In this document: piece after piece, positions 24,794-33,130 of the stretch
How positions within the stretch are numbered: position 1 is the first letter of the stretch
Layout of the letters: each line of letters begins with the position of its first letter
NCBI RefSeq assembly: GCF_021696945.1
Contig: NZ_JACYHE010000017.1
Location: forward strand, 28,877-92,876
DNA length: 64,000 nt
Direction of reading: 5' to 3'
DNA from: Streptomyces sp. JJ36
Lineage (GTDB): Bacteria > Actinomycetota > Actinomycetes > Streptomycetales > Streptomycetaceae
Program-made: the position numbers and the translations under genes
The notes under the pieces: generated by a model
Told to the model about the DNA's origin: nothing
Seen by the model: only the letters and a program-made list of their open reading frames with translations
The model's database searches: none

Positions 24794-25717
24794 ATGCAGA
24801 GCGCACCGGCTGTCGAGATCGCGGGACTCGTGAAGCGGTACGGCAGCAAGACCGCGGTGGACGGGCTCGACCTCACCGTCGCCGCGGGCTCCGTCACCGC
24901 CGTCCTGGGGCCCAACGGAGCAGGTAAGAGCACCACCGTGGAGATCTGTGAGGGCTTCCGCCGCCCCGACGCCGGCACCGTTCGCGTGCTCGGCCTCGAC
25001 CCCGTCACCCGTTCGGCCGCACTGCGTCCCCGGATCGGCGTCATGCTGCAGAGCGGCGGCGTCTACCCGACCACCCGCGCCGAGGAGATGCTGCGGCACG
25101 TCGCCGCCCTGCACGCGCACCCGCTGGACGTGCCGGCGCTGGCCGCCCGGCTCGGCCTGGACGGCTGCGGACGGACGCCCTACCGGCGGCTCTCCGGCGG
25201 CCAGCGGCAGCGGCTCGCGCTGGCGATGGCCGTGGTGGGCCGGCCCGAACTGGTCTTCCTGGACGAGCCGACGGCCGGCCTCGACCCGCAGGCCCGGCGC
25301 GCCACCTGGGCCCTGGTGCGGGAGCTGCGCGCGGACGGCGTGACCGTGGTGCTCACCACCCACCACATGGAGGAGGCCGAGGAGCTGGCCGACGCCGTCG
25401 CCGTGGTGGACCGCGGGCGGGTGATCGCCGAGGGGACCCCGGAGGAGCTGTGCCGCGGCGGCGCGGAGAACAGCCTGCGCTTCACCGGGCGGCCCGGGCT
25501 GGACCTCTCCTCGCTGCTGAAGGCCCTGCCCCCGGAGACCGCGGCCGCGGAGCTGACCCCGGGCGGCTACCGGGTCACCGGCACCGTCGACCCGCAGCTC
25601 CTCGCCACCGTCACCTCCTGGTGCGCGCAGAACGGCGTGCTGCCCGACCGCATCACGGTGGAGCGGCGCACCCTGGAGGACGTCTTCCTGGAGCTGACCG
25701 GCAAGGAGCTGCGATGA
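24794..25717 (+). CDS. ABC transporter ATP-binding protein (drug-export type)
   Basis: A 307-aa ATPase. Walker A is GPNGAGKSTTVEICEG, the signature is RLSGGQRQRLALAMA, Walker B is LVFLDEPTAGLDPQARR, and the switch histidine sits in VVLTTHHMEEAEEL. It resembles the DrrA/CcmA-type exporters. It works with the permease encoded 97 bp downstream. A TAGACT -10 element ends 7 bases before the ATG without a ribosome-binding site, so the transcript is probably leaderless. The last residues, LTGKELR, are coded by a sequence that recurs just ahead of the permease gene. Confidence 0.95.
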   Translation: MQSAPAVEIAGLVKRYGSKTAVDGLDLTVAAGSVTAVLGPNGAGKSTTVEICEGFRRPDAGTVRVLGLDPVTRSAALRPRIGVMLQSGGVYPTTRAEEMLRHVAALHAHPLDVPALAARLGLDGCGRTPYRRLSGGQRQRLALAMAVVGRPELVFLDEPTAGLDPQARRATWALVRELRADGVTVVLTTHHMEEAEELADAVAVVDRGRVIAEGTPEELCRGGAENSLRFTGRPGLDLSSLLKALPPETAAAELTPGGYRVTGTVDPQLLATVTSWCAQNGVLPDRITVERRTLEDVFLELTGKELR

Positions 25718-25811
25718 CCCGCCCGCACCCGGCCGTCCGGGGGTACGGGAGCCGCCCCCCGGAGGACGACGGCCCGGAGCCGACCGGCAAGCTGACCGGC
25801 AAGGAGCTGCG
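25694..25811 (+). repeat. Exact 20-bp direct repeat at the ATPase/permease junction
   Basis: CTGACCGGCAAGGAGCTGCG occurs at 25694-25713 and again at 25792-25811. Each copy contains an AAGGAG ribosome-binding site followed within a few bases by ATGACC. A third, partial copy (CGACCGGCAAG) lies just before the second. This looks like a duplicated translation-start region. Confidence 0.85.
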
Positions 25812-25818
25812 CGCATGA
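25714..25818 (+). CDS. 34-aa ORF between ABC transporter genes, probably a duplication by-product
   Basis: The ATG overlaps the TGA of the ATPase gene and the TGA overlaps the permease ATG, both by 4 bases, so ribosomes could pass through all three frames. The product starts MTRPHPAVRGYG and ends KLTGKELRA, repeating the ATPase C-terminus. An AAGGAG site lies 8 bases upstream. It has no domain, and its likeliest meaning is a translational bridge left by a local duplication. Confidence 0.45.
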   Translation: MTRPHPAVRGYGSRPPEDDGPEPTGKLTGKELRA

Positions 25819-26618
25819 CCGAACCGACCACCGGGGCCCGGGACGCCGCGGGCACCCCGGGGACGTTCGCCCCGCGCCCCGGCGCGGCCCCGCTGCCGCG
25901 CATGATCGCCGCGCAGGCCGCGCTGGAGACCCGGCTGCTGCTGCGCCACGGCGAGCAGCTCCTGCTCACCGTGATCATCCCGGCGCTGCTCCTGGTGCTG
26001 TTCAGCGCCGTGGACATCGTGGACACCGGTGCGGGCCGCCGGGTGGACTTCCTGACACCCGGGGTGCTGGCGCTGGCGGTGCTCTCCACCGCCTTCACCG
26101 GGCAGGCGATCTCCACCGGCTTCGAGCGGCGCTACGGCGTGCTCAAACGGCTCGGCGCCTCGCCGCTGCCCCGCCGCGGCCTGCTGGCCGGCAAGACCTG
26201 CGCGGTGCTGGTGATCGAGGCGTTGCAGGTGGCTCTGCTCACCACGCTCGCCTTCGCGCTGGGCTGGTCGCCGCAGGGCGACCCGTTCTCCGTGCTGCTC
26301 CTGCTGCTGGCCGGCACGGCCGCGTTCTCCGGGCTGGGGCTGCTGATGGCGGGCACGCTGCGCGCGGAGGCCACGCTGGCCGCCGCCAACCTCGCCTTCG
26401 TCCTGCTGCTGATCGGCGGCGGGGTGGTGGTGCCGCTGGAGCGGTTCCCGGACGGGGTGCGCGCCGTACTGGAGCTGCTGCCCGTCGCGGCCCTCTCCGA
26501 CGGGCTGCGCGCGGTGCTCCAGGACGGCGCCGGGCTTCCGTGGGGCGACCTCGGCGTGCTGGCCGTCTGGGCCGTGCTGGGGCTGGGCGCCGCCGCCCGC
26601 TTCTTCCGCTGGGAGTGA
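25815..26618 (+). CDS. ABC transporter permease (ABC-2 type)
   Basis: A 267-aa membrane protein with six hydrophobic segments and the ABC-2 export permease pattern: LLLTVIIPALLLVLFSAVD, TPGVLALAVLSTAFTGQAIS, GFERRYGVLKRLGASPLPRR and a C-terminal VLAVWAVLGLGAAARFFRWE. It forms the membrane channel for the ATPase encoded upstream. The substrate cannot be told; relatives export drugs, lipids or peptides. Translation is probably coupled through the 34-aa ORF that overlaps its ATG. Confidence 0.92.
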   Translation: MTEPTTGARDAAGTPGTFAPRPGAAPLPRMIAAQAALETRLLLRHGEQLLLTVIIPALLLVLFSAVDIVDTGAGRRVDFLTPGVLALAVLSTAFTGQAISTGFERRYGVLKRLGASPLPRRGLLAGKTCAVLVIEALQVALLTTLAFALGWSPQGDPFSVLLLLLAGTAAFSGLGLLMAGTLRAEATLAAANLAFVLLLIGGGVVVPLERFPDGVRAVLELLPVAALSDGLRAVLQDGAGLPWGDLGVLAVWAVLGLGAAARFFRWE

Positions 26619-26724
26619 GCCGCCGGCGCCTCCACGCAGCACGTCAGGCGGCGGGCACCCGTGCCCGGGCCCTTCCGGCGCCCCCTTGTGAAGGCACGCA
26701 CAAGGCCCGGCCTACCATGGGTCC

Positions 26725-27723
26725 GTGCCGAACATCCTCCCCCTGCTGCGCAACCCCCTCGCGTACGTCGCCGCGCGCTGGACGCCCGGCCGGCGCACCC
26801 TCCAGCGCGCCACCCTGTCCGCCGTGGTGATGAGCGTGCTCATCGTGGTGACCGGCGGCGCGGTGCGGCTGACGGGCTCCGGGCTGGGCTGCGAGACCTG
26901 GCCCAAGTGCAGCTCCGACAGCCTGACGGCGACCCCCGAGATGGGACTGCACGGCTACATCGAGTTCGGCAACCGGATGCTGACCTATGTGCTGTGCGCC
27001 GCCGTGGGCTGGGCGATCGTCGCGGCTCGCGCCGCCAAGCCGGTCCGCCGCGGGCTGCGCCGGCTGGCCTGGTCCCAGTTCTGGCTGGTGATGGGCAACG
27101 CCGTGCTGGGCGGCGTCACGGTGCTGACCGAGCTGAACCCGTACACCGTCGCCGCACACTTCCTGCTGGCCACCGGCCTGGTGACGGTGACGACGGTGAC
27201 CTGGCTGCGGGCCCGGGAGGGCGACGGACCGCCCCGGCCGCTGGTCGGCCGGCCGGTCAAGCGGCTGGCGGGGGCGCTGACGGTGGTGACCGTGGCGCTG
27301 CTCGTGGCGGGCACGGTGGTCACCGGCTCCGGGCCGCACGCGGGCGACAGCAGCGATGTGCCGCGGATGCCCGTGGAGTGGCGGACGGTCGCCCAGCTCC
27401 ACGCCGAGCTGGCCTGGGCCGTGGTGGTGCTGACCGTGGCGGTGTGGCTGGTGCTGCGGGTCTTCGACGCACCCCCCGGCCCGCGGGCCCGCGCCCGGGA
27501 GCTCCTCCTGGTGCTGCTGGCCCAGGGCGCCCTCGGCTACGTGCAGTACCTCACCGAGCTGCCGGAGGTACTGGTGGGGTTGCATCTGCTGGGCTCGGTC
27601 CTGGTGTGGATCGCGGTGCTGCGGCTGCTGCTGTCGCTGCGGGAGCGGGGGCTGCCGCCCACGGCCCCGGTTCCGGCACCCGCAAGCGCGGAGGAGCAGC
27701 CGCTGGCGGTGTCCGGCCGGTAG
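26725..27723 (+). CDS. ctaA: Heme A synthase (COX15/CtaA family)
   Basis: A 332-aa membrane protein with eight hydrophobic segments. Family segments are VVTGGAVRLTGSGLGCETWP, LHGYIEFGNRMLTYVLCA and the second-half counterparts VVTGSGPHAGD, QLHAELAW and GLHLLGSVLVW, whose histidines bind heme. It converts heme O to heme A for the aa3 cytochrome oxidase. It uses a GTG start; a TACCAT -10 element ends 6 bases before it and no ribosome-binding site is present, so the message is likely leaderless. CtaB, which makes heme O, is encoded 850 bp away. Confidence 0.93.
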   Translation: MPNILPLLRNPLAYVAARWTPGRRTLQRATLSAVVMSVLIVVTGGAVRLTGSGLGCETWPKCSSDSLTATPEMGLHGYIEFGNRMLTYVLCAAVGWAIVAARAAKPVRRGLRRLAWSQFWLVMGNAVLGGVTVLTELNPYTVAAHFLLATGLVTVTTVTWLRAREGDGPPRPLVGRPVKRLAGALTVVTVALLVAGTVVTGSGPHAGDSSDVPRMPVEWRTVAQLHAELAWAVVVLTVAVWLVLRVFDAPPGPRARARELLLVLLAQGALGYVQYLTELPEVLVGLHLLGSVLVWIAVLRLLLSLRERGLPPTAPVPAPASAEEQPLAVSGR

Positions 27724-28034
27724 CGGCCGGGGTACCGCCCGCGCGCCCCGGGCGGCGTCCGCACGCCCACAGCACGCACCGGGCGACCCCGTCGCCGGGC
27801 CACCGTTCTCGCGCCCCCGTGCGGGGTGGTGCACGGGCCGCGCCCCGGACCGGGCTGCCAGGCCCGCCGCGGCAGCTCCCGGGTCCAGCCGTCACGAAAG
27901 CTCCCGGCTGCCGCCGTCACGGAGCGCCGGCCGCACCAGCCCCGCGGTCTCGCGCGCGGGTGTGCGGGGTCTCACCGCAGCTACGGGCCGGGACCGCTCT
28001 CGCCTTCCGGCATACCCGCGGGTAGCATCCAGTC
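27724..28034 (+). other. Intergenic region; only a -10 element recognised
   Basis: This 311-bp gap after ctaA holds no convincing gene. Near its end, TAGCAT at 28023-28028 lies 6 bases before the next ATG and fits a -10 element for a leaderless transcript. Several minus-strand frames open here but have no ribosome-binding site or family character. Confidence 0.5.
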
Positions 28035-28403
28035 ATGGCAGAGACACAGCACGCCGACGGGACCACGGCCGACGCGGCCGCGTCCGCCACCGGCCGGGAC
28101 GCACGCCGGGTGGCCCGGCTCGCCAAGCAGATCAACGCGTTCGCCGCCGCGCACGGCGGTGCGGCCGAGGGGCAGATCTCCTACCTGGGCCAGCGGGGCG
28201 CCCGGATCGTTCTGGTCGCCGAGGACGGCACCTGGGGCGACCTGGTGGCGCCGTCCCGCGGTCTCGCCGAGCAGGCGACGGCCCGCGCCGGGATCACGGT
28301 GCACGACGCCTTCGACGGCGAGCTGGCCGCAAAGGTGCGCACCGGGCCCTACGAGTGGTCGCGGATGGCGGGCATCCAGGTGGGCGGCCCGTCCAACGAC
28401 TGA
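28035..28403 (+). CDS. Small conserved actinobacterial protein, unknown function
   Basis: A 122-aa soluble protein. After a low-complexity start (ADAAASATGRDARR) it has a compact alpha/beta core: VARLAKQINAFAAAHGGAAE, GQISYLGQRGARIVLVAEDG and WGDLVAPSRGLAEQATARAG, ending in EWSRMAGIQVGG. I recall similar proteins next to the heme synthase genes in Streptomyces but know no function. It has no signal peptide or known motif. It faces ctaB convergently across a hairpin terminator. Confidence 0.75.
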   Translation: MAETQHADGTTADAAASATGRDARRVARLAKQINAFAAAHGGAAEGQISYLGQRGARIVLVAEDGTWGDLVAPSRGLAEQATARAGITVHDAFDGELAAKVRTGPYEWSRMAGIQVGGPSND

Positions 28404-28475
28404 GCCGCGTCACGCTGGGGGTGGGCCGTACGCGGCCCGCCCGCACGGTGAGGTGGGAGAGCCCCACGGACGACA

Positions 28476-28502
28476 GGCCCCGGACGGCGAACGTCCGGGG
28501 CC
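28476..28502. terminator. Bidirectional terminator between convergent genes
   Basis: A perfect 11-bp stem (GGCCCCGGACG/CGTCCGGGGCC) with a GCGAA loop sits midway between the stop codons of the 122-aa gene and ctaB, which converge. It can work in both directions. Confidence 0.7.
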
Positions 28503-28573
28503 CGTGCGTGCTGCCGGTCTTCCGTGCGGCCGGTCGTACGCCCACCGGTGGAGCGCCCGCGCCGCGGGGCGGC

Positions 28574-29521
28574 TCAGCGGAGGAACGGGTCCACGGCGAC
28601 GGCCACGAAGAGCAGCGAGACATAGCTGATCGACCAGTGGAAGAGGCGCATCTCCTTGAGCTTCGCCCCGGTGACCCCGGCCTTGGCCCGGGACTGCAGC
28701 GCGTGCGCCTCCCGGAGCCACCAGCCGCCGGCCACCACCGCGACCAGCGGGTAGAACCAGCCGACGTAGCCCAGCGGCCAGAGGGTGAGCGAGACGCCGA
28801 CCATCACCCAGCTGTAGGCGACGATCTGCCGCGCGACCACGGTGTTGGCCGCGATGACCGGGAGCATCGGGACGCCCACCCGCGCGTAGTCCTCCCGCAC
28901 CTTCATGGAGAGCGGCCAGTAGTGCGGCGGCGTCCAGAAGAAGATGACCAGGAAGAGAACGATCGCGGCCAGGCCCACCTCGTTCGTCACGGCCGACCAG
29001 CCGATGAGCACGGGCATGCAGCCGGCGATGCCGCCCCAGACGATGTTCTGCGAGGTCCGGCGCTTGAGCAGCATCGTGTAGCCGACCACGTAGAAGAGCA
29101 GGGCGCCCAGCGAGAGCGCCGCGGAGAGCCAGTTGACCAGCAGCCCGAACCAGAGCGTGGAGACCACGGCGAGGGTGAGCCCGAACACCAGGCCCTCGCG
29201 CGGCGAGACCATGCCGGTGACGAGCGGGCGCTGCTCGGTGCGGTGCATCAGCGCGTCGATGTCCCGGTCCAGGTACATGTTGAGCGCGTTGGCGCCGCCG
29301 GCCGAGAGATAGCCGCCGACGCAGGTGAAGAGCACCAGCCACAGGTCGGGCACGCCCTGCGCGGCCAGGAACATCACCGGGATCGTGGTGATCAGCAGGA
29401 GTTCGATGATCCGCGGCTTGGTGAGCGCGATGAACGCCTTGACCCGGGCACCGAACGGCCGGTGCGCGGTGCTGTTGTCGAGCACCCCCGCGGGACGGGA
29501 TTCGACGGCCGTCACGAACAC
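28574..29521 (-). CDS. ctaB: Heme O synthase (protoheme IX farnesyltransferase)
   Basis: A 315-aa UbiA-family prenyltransferase with about eight membrane helices. The first Asp-rich motif is [20 protein letters not shown], and the second conserved segment is [20 protein letters not shown]. It adds a farnesyl group to heme B, making heme O, the substrate of CtaA. GTG starts exist at 29521 and 29515; I kept the longer. A TAGAGT -10-like element lies about 75 bp upstream. The gene faces tkt divergently. Confidence 0.95.
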   Translation of the reverse strand: MFVTAVESRPAGVLDNSTAHRPFGARVKAFIALTKPRIIELLLITTIPVMFLAAQGVPDLWLVLFTCVGGYLSAGGANALNMYLDRDIDALMHRTEQRPLVTGMVSPREGLVFGLTLAVVSTLWFGLLVNWLSAALSLGALLFYVVGYTMLLKRRTSQNIVWGGIAGCMPVLIGWSAVTNEVGLAAIVLFLVIFFWTPPHYWPLSMKVREDYARVGVPMLPVIAANTVVARQIVAYSWVMVGVSLTLWPLGYVGWFYPLVAVVAGGWWLREAHALQSRAKAGVTGAKLKEMRLFHWSISYVSLLFVAVAVDPFLR

Positions 29522-29891
29522 CCCTGATCACGTCATCGACCAGCGAGTCCGGACAGGCACGGCCGGGCAGGGCCGGGGGAGGACTCGCACGTACCACGCC
29601 ACTCTAGACGGCACCGGTGCCCCGCCCGTCGCGGGGGTCCTCCGTGTCAGCCTGCACCGCTGCACCCGGCGGGCGGCGCACTCCGGGAGGCGGGGAATAC
29701 CACGTGTCCGGATTCGGTTGCCGTGAGCGGCCCGGCGCCGGGTCCCGCGGTGACCCGACGTGACGTACGACGTGACTCACTATGTGAGCTCTCGAATGGG
29801 CGCCCGTACCAGCAGGGGTACGCTCGGGACCGCCCGGTGGAAACCGTCCGTCACCGGCCTTCGACATGTTGGAGAGGAGCCCTGACGCAGG
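29522..29891. other. Divergent promoter region between ctaB and tkt
   Basis: A 370-bp region. A TAGAGT -10-like hexamer on the minus strand (29601-29606) may serve ctaB. Toward tkt, a GGAGAGGAG ribosome-binding region (29871-29879) precedes the GTG start. I found no clear -35/-10 pair for tkt and no RNA gene or strong palindrome. Confidence 0.45.
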
Positions 29892-31967
29892 GTGAGCAAC
29901 GAGCCGACCACCACAGACCTCCAGTGGACCGATCTGGACCAGCGGGCCGTCGACACCGTCCGCGTGCTGGCCATGGACTCCGTGCAGAAGGTCGGCAACG
30001 GCCATCCCGGCACGGCCATGAGCCTGGCGCCCGCCGCCTACGTGCTCTTCCAGAAGATCATGCGGCACGACCCGGCGGACGCCGGGTGGACCGGGCGCGA
30101 CCGTTTCGTGCTGTCCGTGGGCCACTCCAGCCTGACCCTCTACATCCAGCTCTTCCTCGCGGGCTACGGCCTGGAACTCGAGGACCTGAAGGCCTTCCGC
30201 ACCTGGGGCAGCCGCACCCCCGGGCACCCGGAGTACGGCCACACCCCGGGCGTCGAGACCACCACCGGCCCGCTGGGCCAGGGCGTGGCGAACGCCGTGG
30301 GCATGGCGATGGCGGCGCGCTACGAGCGAGGACTGTTCGACCCGGAGGCACCGGCCGGCACCTCGCCGTTCGACCACACCGTCTGGGCGTTCGCCGGTGA
30401 CGGCTGCCTCCAGGAGGGGATCTCCGCCGAGGCCTCCTCGCTCGCCGGTCACCAGAAGCTGGGCAACCTGGTGCTGCTCTGGGACGACAACCACATCTCC
30501 ATCGAGGGCGACACCGAGGCCGCGATCTCCGAGGACACCGTCGCCCGCTACGAGTCCTACGGCTGGCACGTGCAGACCGTCGACCCGCTGCCCAGCGGCG
30601 ACCTGGACCCGGCCGCGCTGCACGCGGCGATGAAGGCGGCACAGGCCGAGACCGAGCGCCCGTCGTTCATCGCGGTCCGCTCGATCATCGCCTGGCCCGC
30701 GCCGAACGCGCAGAACACCGGCGCCGCGCACGGCGCCGCGCTGGGCGCGGAGGAGGTCGCCGCCACCAAGCGCGTCCTCGGCTTCGACCCCGAGCAGACC
30801 TTCCAGGTCGACCCCGAGGTGCTGGCCCACACCCGCAAGGCGCTGGACCGGGGCCGCGAGGCGCACGGCGAGTGGGACAAGCAGCTCGCCGCCTGGCGTT
30901 CCGCCCACGCGGAGCGTGCGGCGGAGTTCGACCGCGTCCGCGCCGGGGAACTCCCGGACGGCTGGGAGCAGAAGCTGCCGACCTTCGAGCCGGGCACCGA
31001 GGTCGCCACCCGCAAGGCGTCCGGCGCGGTGCTCAAGGCGCTGGGCCCGGTGATCCCCGAGCTGTGGGGCGGCTCCGCCGACCTCGCCGGCTCGAACAAC
31101 ACCTCGTTCGCCGAGTCCTCCTTCCTTCCCGCGGGCAACCCGCTGCCGGGCGCCGACCCGTACGGGCGGACGATCCACTTCGGCATCCGCGAGCACGCCA
31201 TGGCCGCGGCCATGAACGGCATCGCGCTGCACGGCAACACCCGCATCTACGGCGGAACCTTCCTCACCTTCTCCGACTACATGCGGAACGCCGTGCGGCT
31301 GGCCGCCCTGATGGGCGTGCCGGTGACGCACGTGTGGACGCACGACTCCATCGGACTGGGCGAGGACGGCCCGACGCACCAGCCGGTGGAGCACCTGGCG
31401 TCGCTGCGAGCCATCCCGGGCCTGAACGTCGTCCGGCCGGCGGACGCCAACGAGACGGCGATCGCCTGGGCCGAGATCCTGCGCCGGCACGCCACCAAGC
31501 CGGCCCCGCACGGCCTCGCCCTCACCCGGCAGAACGTGCCGACCTACGAGGCCGACCCGGACGCGGCCCGGGGCGGTTACGTACTGGCCGAGGCCGAGGG
31601 CGGCACCCCGCAGGTGCTGCTGATCGCCACCGGTTCCGAGGTGCAGCTCGCCGTGGAGGCGCGCGAACAGCTCCAGGCGCAGGGCGTCCCGGCGCGGGTG
31701 GTCTCGATGCCGTCCGTCGAGTGGTTCGAGGAGCAGGACCGGGAGTACCGCGAGTCGGTGCTGCCGCCGCAGGTGAAGGCGCGTGTCGCAGTCGAGGCCG
31801 GGGTGGGGCTGACGTGGTACCCGTACGTGGGGGACGCGGGCCGCGTGGTCTCGCTGGAGCACTTCGGTGCCTCGGCCGACTACAAGACCCTGTACCGGGA
31901 ATACGGCATCACCGCCGAGGCGGTCCTGCAGGCCGCGAAGGAGTCCCTCGCAGCGGCCGCCCGCTGA
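29892..31967 (+). CDS. tkt: Transketolase
   Basis: A 691-aa thiamine diphosphate enzyme of the non-oxidative pentose phosphate pathway that moves two-carbon units between sugar phosphates. The N-terminal substrate and cofactor segment is VGNGHPGTAMSLAP, with GPLGQGVANAVGMAM following. The thiamine diphosphate/metal motif begins at Gly169 (GDGCLQEG) and ends near WDDNHISIEG. The middle domain contains FGIREHAMAAAMNG and THDSIGLGEDGPTHQPVEHL. It starts at GTG 29892. It heads a five-gene operon with tal, zwf, opcA and pgl. Confidence 0.97.
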   Translation: MSNEPTTTDLQWTDLDQRAVDTVRVLAMDSVQKVGNGHPGTAMSLAPAAYVLFQKIMRHDPADAGWTGRDRFVLSVGHSSLTLYIQLFLAGYGLELEDLKAFRTWGSRTPGHPEYGHTPGVETTTGPLGQGVANAVGMAMAARYERGLFDPEAPAGTSPFDHTVWAFAGDGCLQEGISAEASSLAGHQKLGNLVLLWDDNHISIEGDTEAAISEDTVARYESYGWHVQTVDPLPSGDLDPAALHAAMKAAQAETERPSFIAVRSIIAWPAPNAQNTGAAHGAALGAEEVAATKRVLGFDPEQTFQVDPEVLAHTRKALDRGREAHGEWDKQLAAWRSAHAERAAEFDRVRAGELPDGWEQKLPTFEPGTEVATRKASGAVLKALGPVIPELWGGSADLAGSNNTSFAESSFLPAGNPLPGADPYGRTIHFGIREHAMAAAMNGIALHGNTRIYGGTFLTFSDYMRNAVRLAALMGVPVTHVWTHDSIGLGEDGPTHQPVEHLASLRAIPGLNVVRPADANETAIAWAEILRRHATKPAPHGLALTRQNVPTYEADPDAARGGYVLAEAEGGTPQVLLIATGSEVQLAVEAREQLQAQGVPARVVSMPSVEWFEEQDREYRESVLPPQVKARVAVEAGVGLTWYPYVGDAGRVVSLEHFGASADYKTLYREYGITAEAVLQAAKESLAAAAR

Positions 31968-32005
31968 GGACGACGCCCGTACACGAGCACTAGGAGTTTC
32001 ATCCC

Positions 32006-33124
32006 ATGACGGACGCACTCAAGCGCCTCACCGACGAAGGCGTGGCGATCTGGCTGGACGACCTGTCGCGGAAGCGGATCACCTCGGGCGCGCTCGGCGA
32101 ACTGCTGGACGAGCAGCACGTCGTCGGGGTCACCACCAATCCGACGATCTTCCAGAAGGCCATCTCCGCCGGGGACGGCTACCAGGAGCAGGTCGCCGAC
32201 CTGGCCGCCCGCCGGGTCTCCGTCGAGGAGGCCGTACGCATGATCACCACGGCGGACGTGCGGGACGCCTGCGACATCCTGGCCCCGCTCCACGAGGCGA
32301 CCGGGGGCCGGGACGGCCGGGTCTCCATCGAGGTGGACCCGCGGCTGGCGCACGACACCGCGGCCACCGTCGCCGAGGCCAAGCAGCTCGCCTGGCTGGT
32401 GGACCGGCCCAACACCCTGATCAAGATTCCGGCCACCCGGGCCGGACTGCCCGCCATCACCGAGACCGTCGCGCGCGGCATCAGCGTCAACGTCACGCTG
32501 ATCTTCTCGCTGGAGCGCTACCGCGAGGTGATGGACGCCTACCAGGCGGGGCTGGAGAAGGCCGACGCCAAGGGCCTGGACGTCTCGGCGATCCACTCGG
32601 TGGCCTCCTTCTTCGTCTCCCGGGTCGACACCGAGATCGACAAGCGGCTGGAGGCCCTGGGCACCACCGAGGCCAAGGAGCTCAAGGGCAAGGCCGCGAT
32701 CGCCAACGCCCGGCTCGCCTACGAGGCGTACGAGCAGGTCCTCGCCGGCGCCCGCTGGAAGGCGCTGGCGGCCAAGGGCGCCAACGCGCAGCGCCCGCTG
32801 TGGGCCTCCACCGGCGTGAAGGACCCGTCCTACCCGGACACCCTCTACGTCACCGAGCTGGTCGCCCCGAACACGGTGAACACCATGCCGGAGGCCACCC
32901 TGGAGGCCACCGACGACCACGGCGAGATCACCGGCGACACCGTCCGCGACCACTACGAGCAGGCCCGGGCCGACCTCGACGCGGTCGGGCGGCTGGGCAT
33001 CTCCTACGACGAGGTCGTCCAGCTCCTGGAGGACGAGGGCGTGGAGAAGTTCGCGAAGTCCTGGAACGACCTGCTGGACTCCACGCAGGCCGAACTCGAG
33101 CGGCTCGCCCCGAAGGAGGCGTAA
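32006..33124 (+). CDS. tal: Transaldolase
   Basis: A 372-aa actinobacterial-type transaldolase that exchanges three-carbon units in the pentose phosphate pathway. The Schiff-base lysine is in [16 protein letters not shown]. Other family segments are [46 protein letters not shown] and [18 protein letters not shown]. It lies 38 bp after tkt with an AGGAG ribosome-binding site, and 6 bp before zwf. Confidence 0.97.
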   Translation: MTDALKRLTDEGVAIWLDDLSRKRITSGALGELLDEQHVVGVTTNPTIFQKAISAGDGYQEQVADLAARRVSVEEAVRMITTADVRDACDILAPLHEATGGRDGRVSIEVDPRLAHDTAATVAEAKQLAWLVDRPNTLIKIPATRAGLPAITETVARGISVNVTLIFSLERYREVMDAYQAGLEKADAKGLDVSAIHSVASFFVSRVDTEIDKRLEALGTTEAKELKGKAAIANARLAYEAYEQVLAGARWKALAAKGANAQRPLWASTGVKDPSYPDTLYVTELVAPNTVNTMPEATLEATDDHGEITGDTVRDHYEQARADLDAVGRLGISYDEVVQLLEDEGVEKFAKSWNDLLDSTQAELERLAPKEA

Positions 33125-33130
33125 CCGGCT

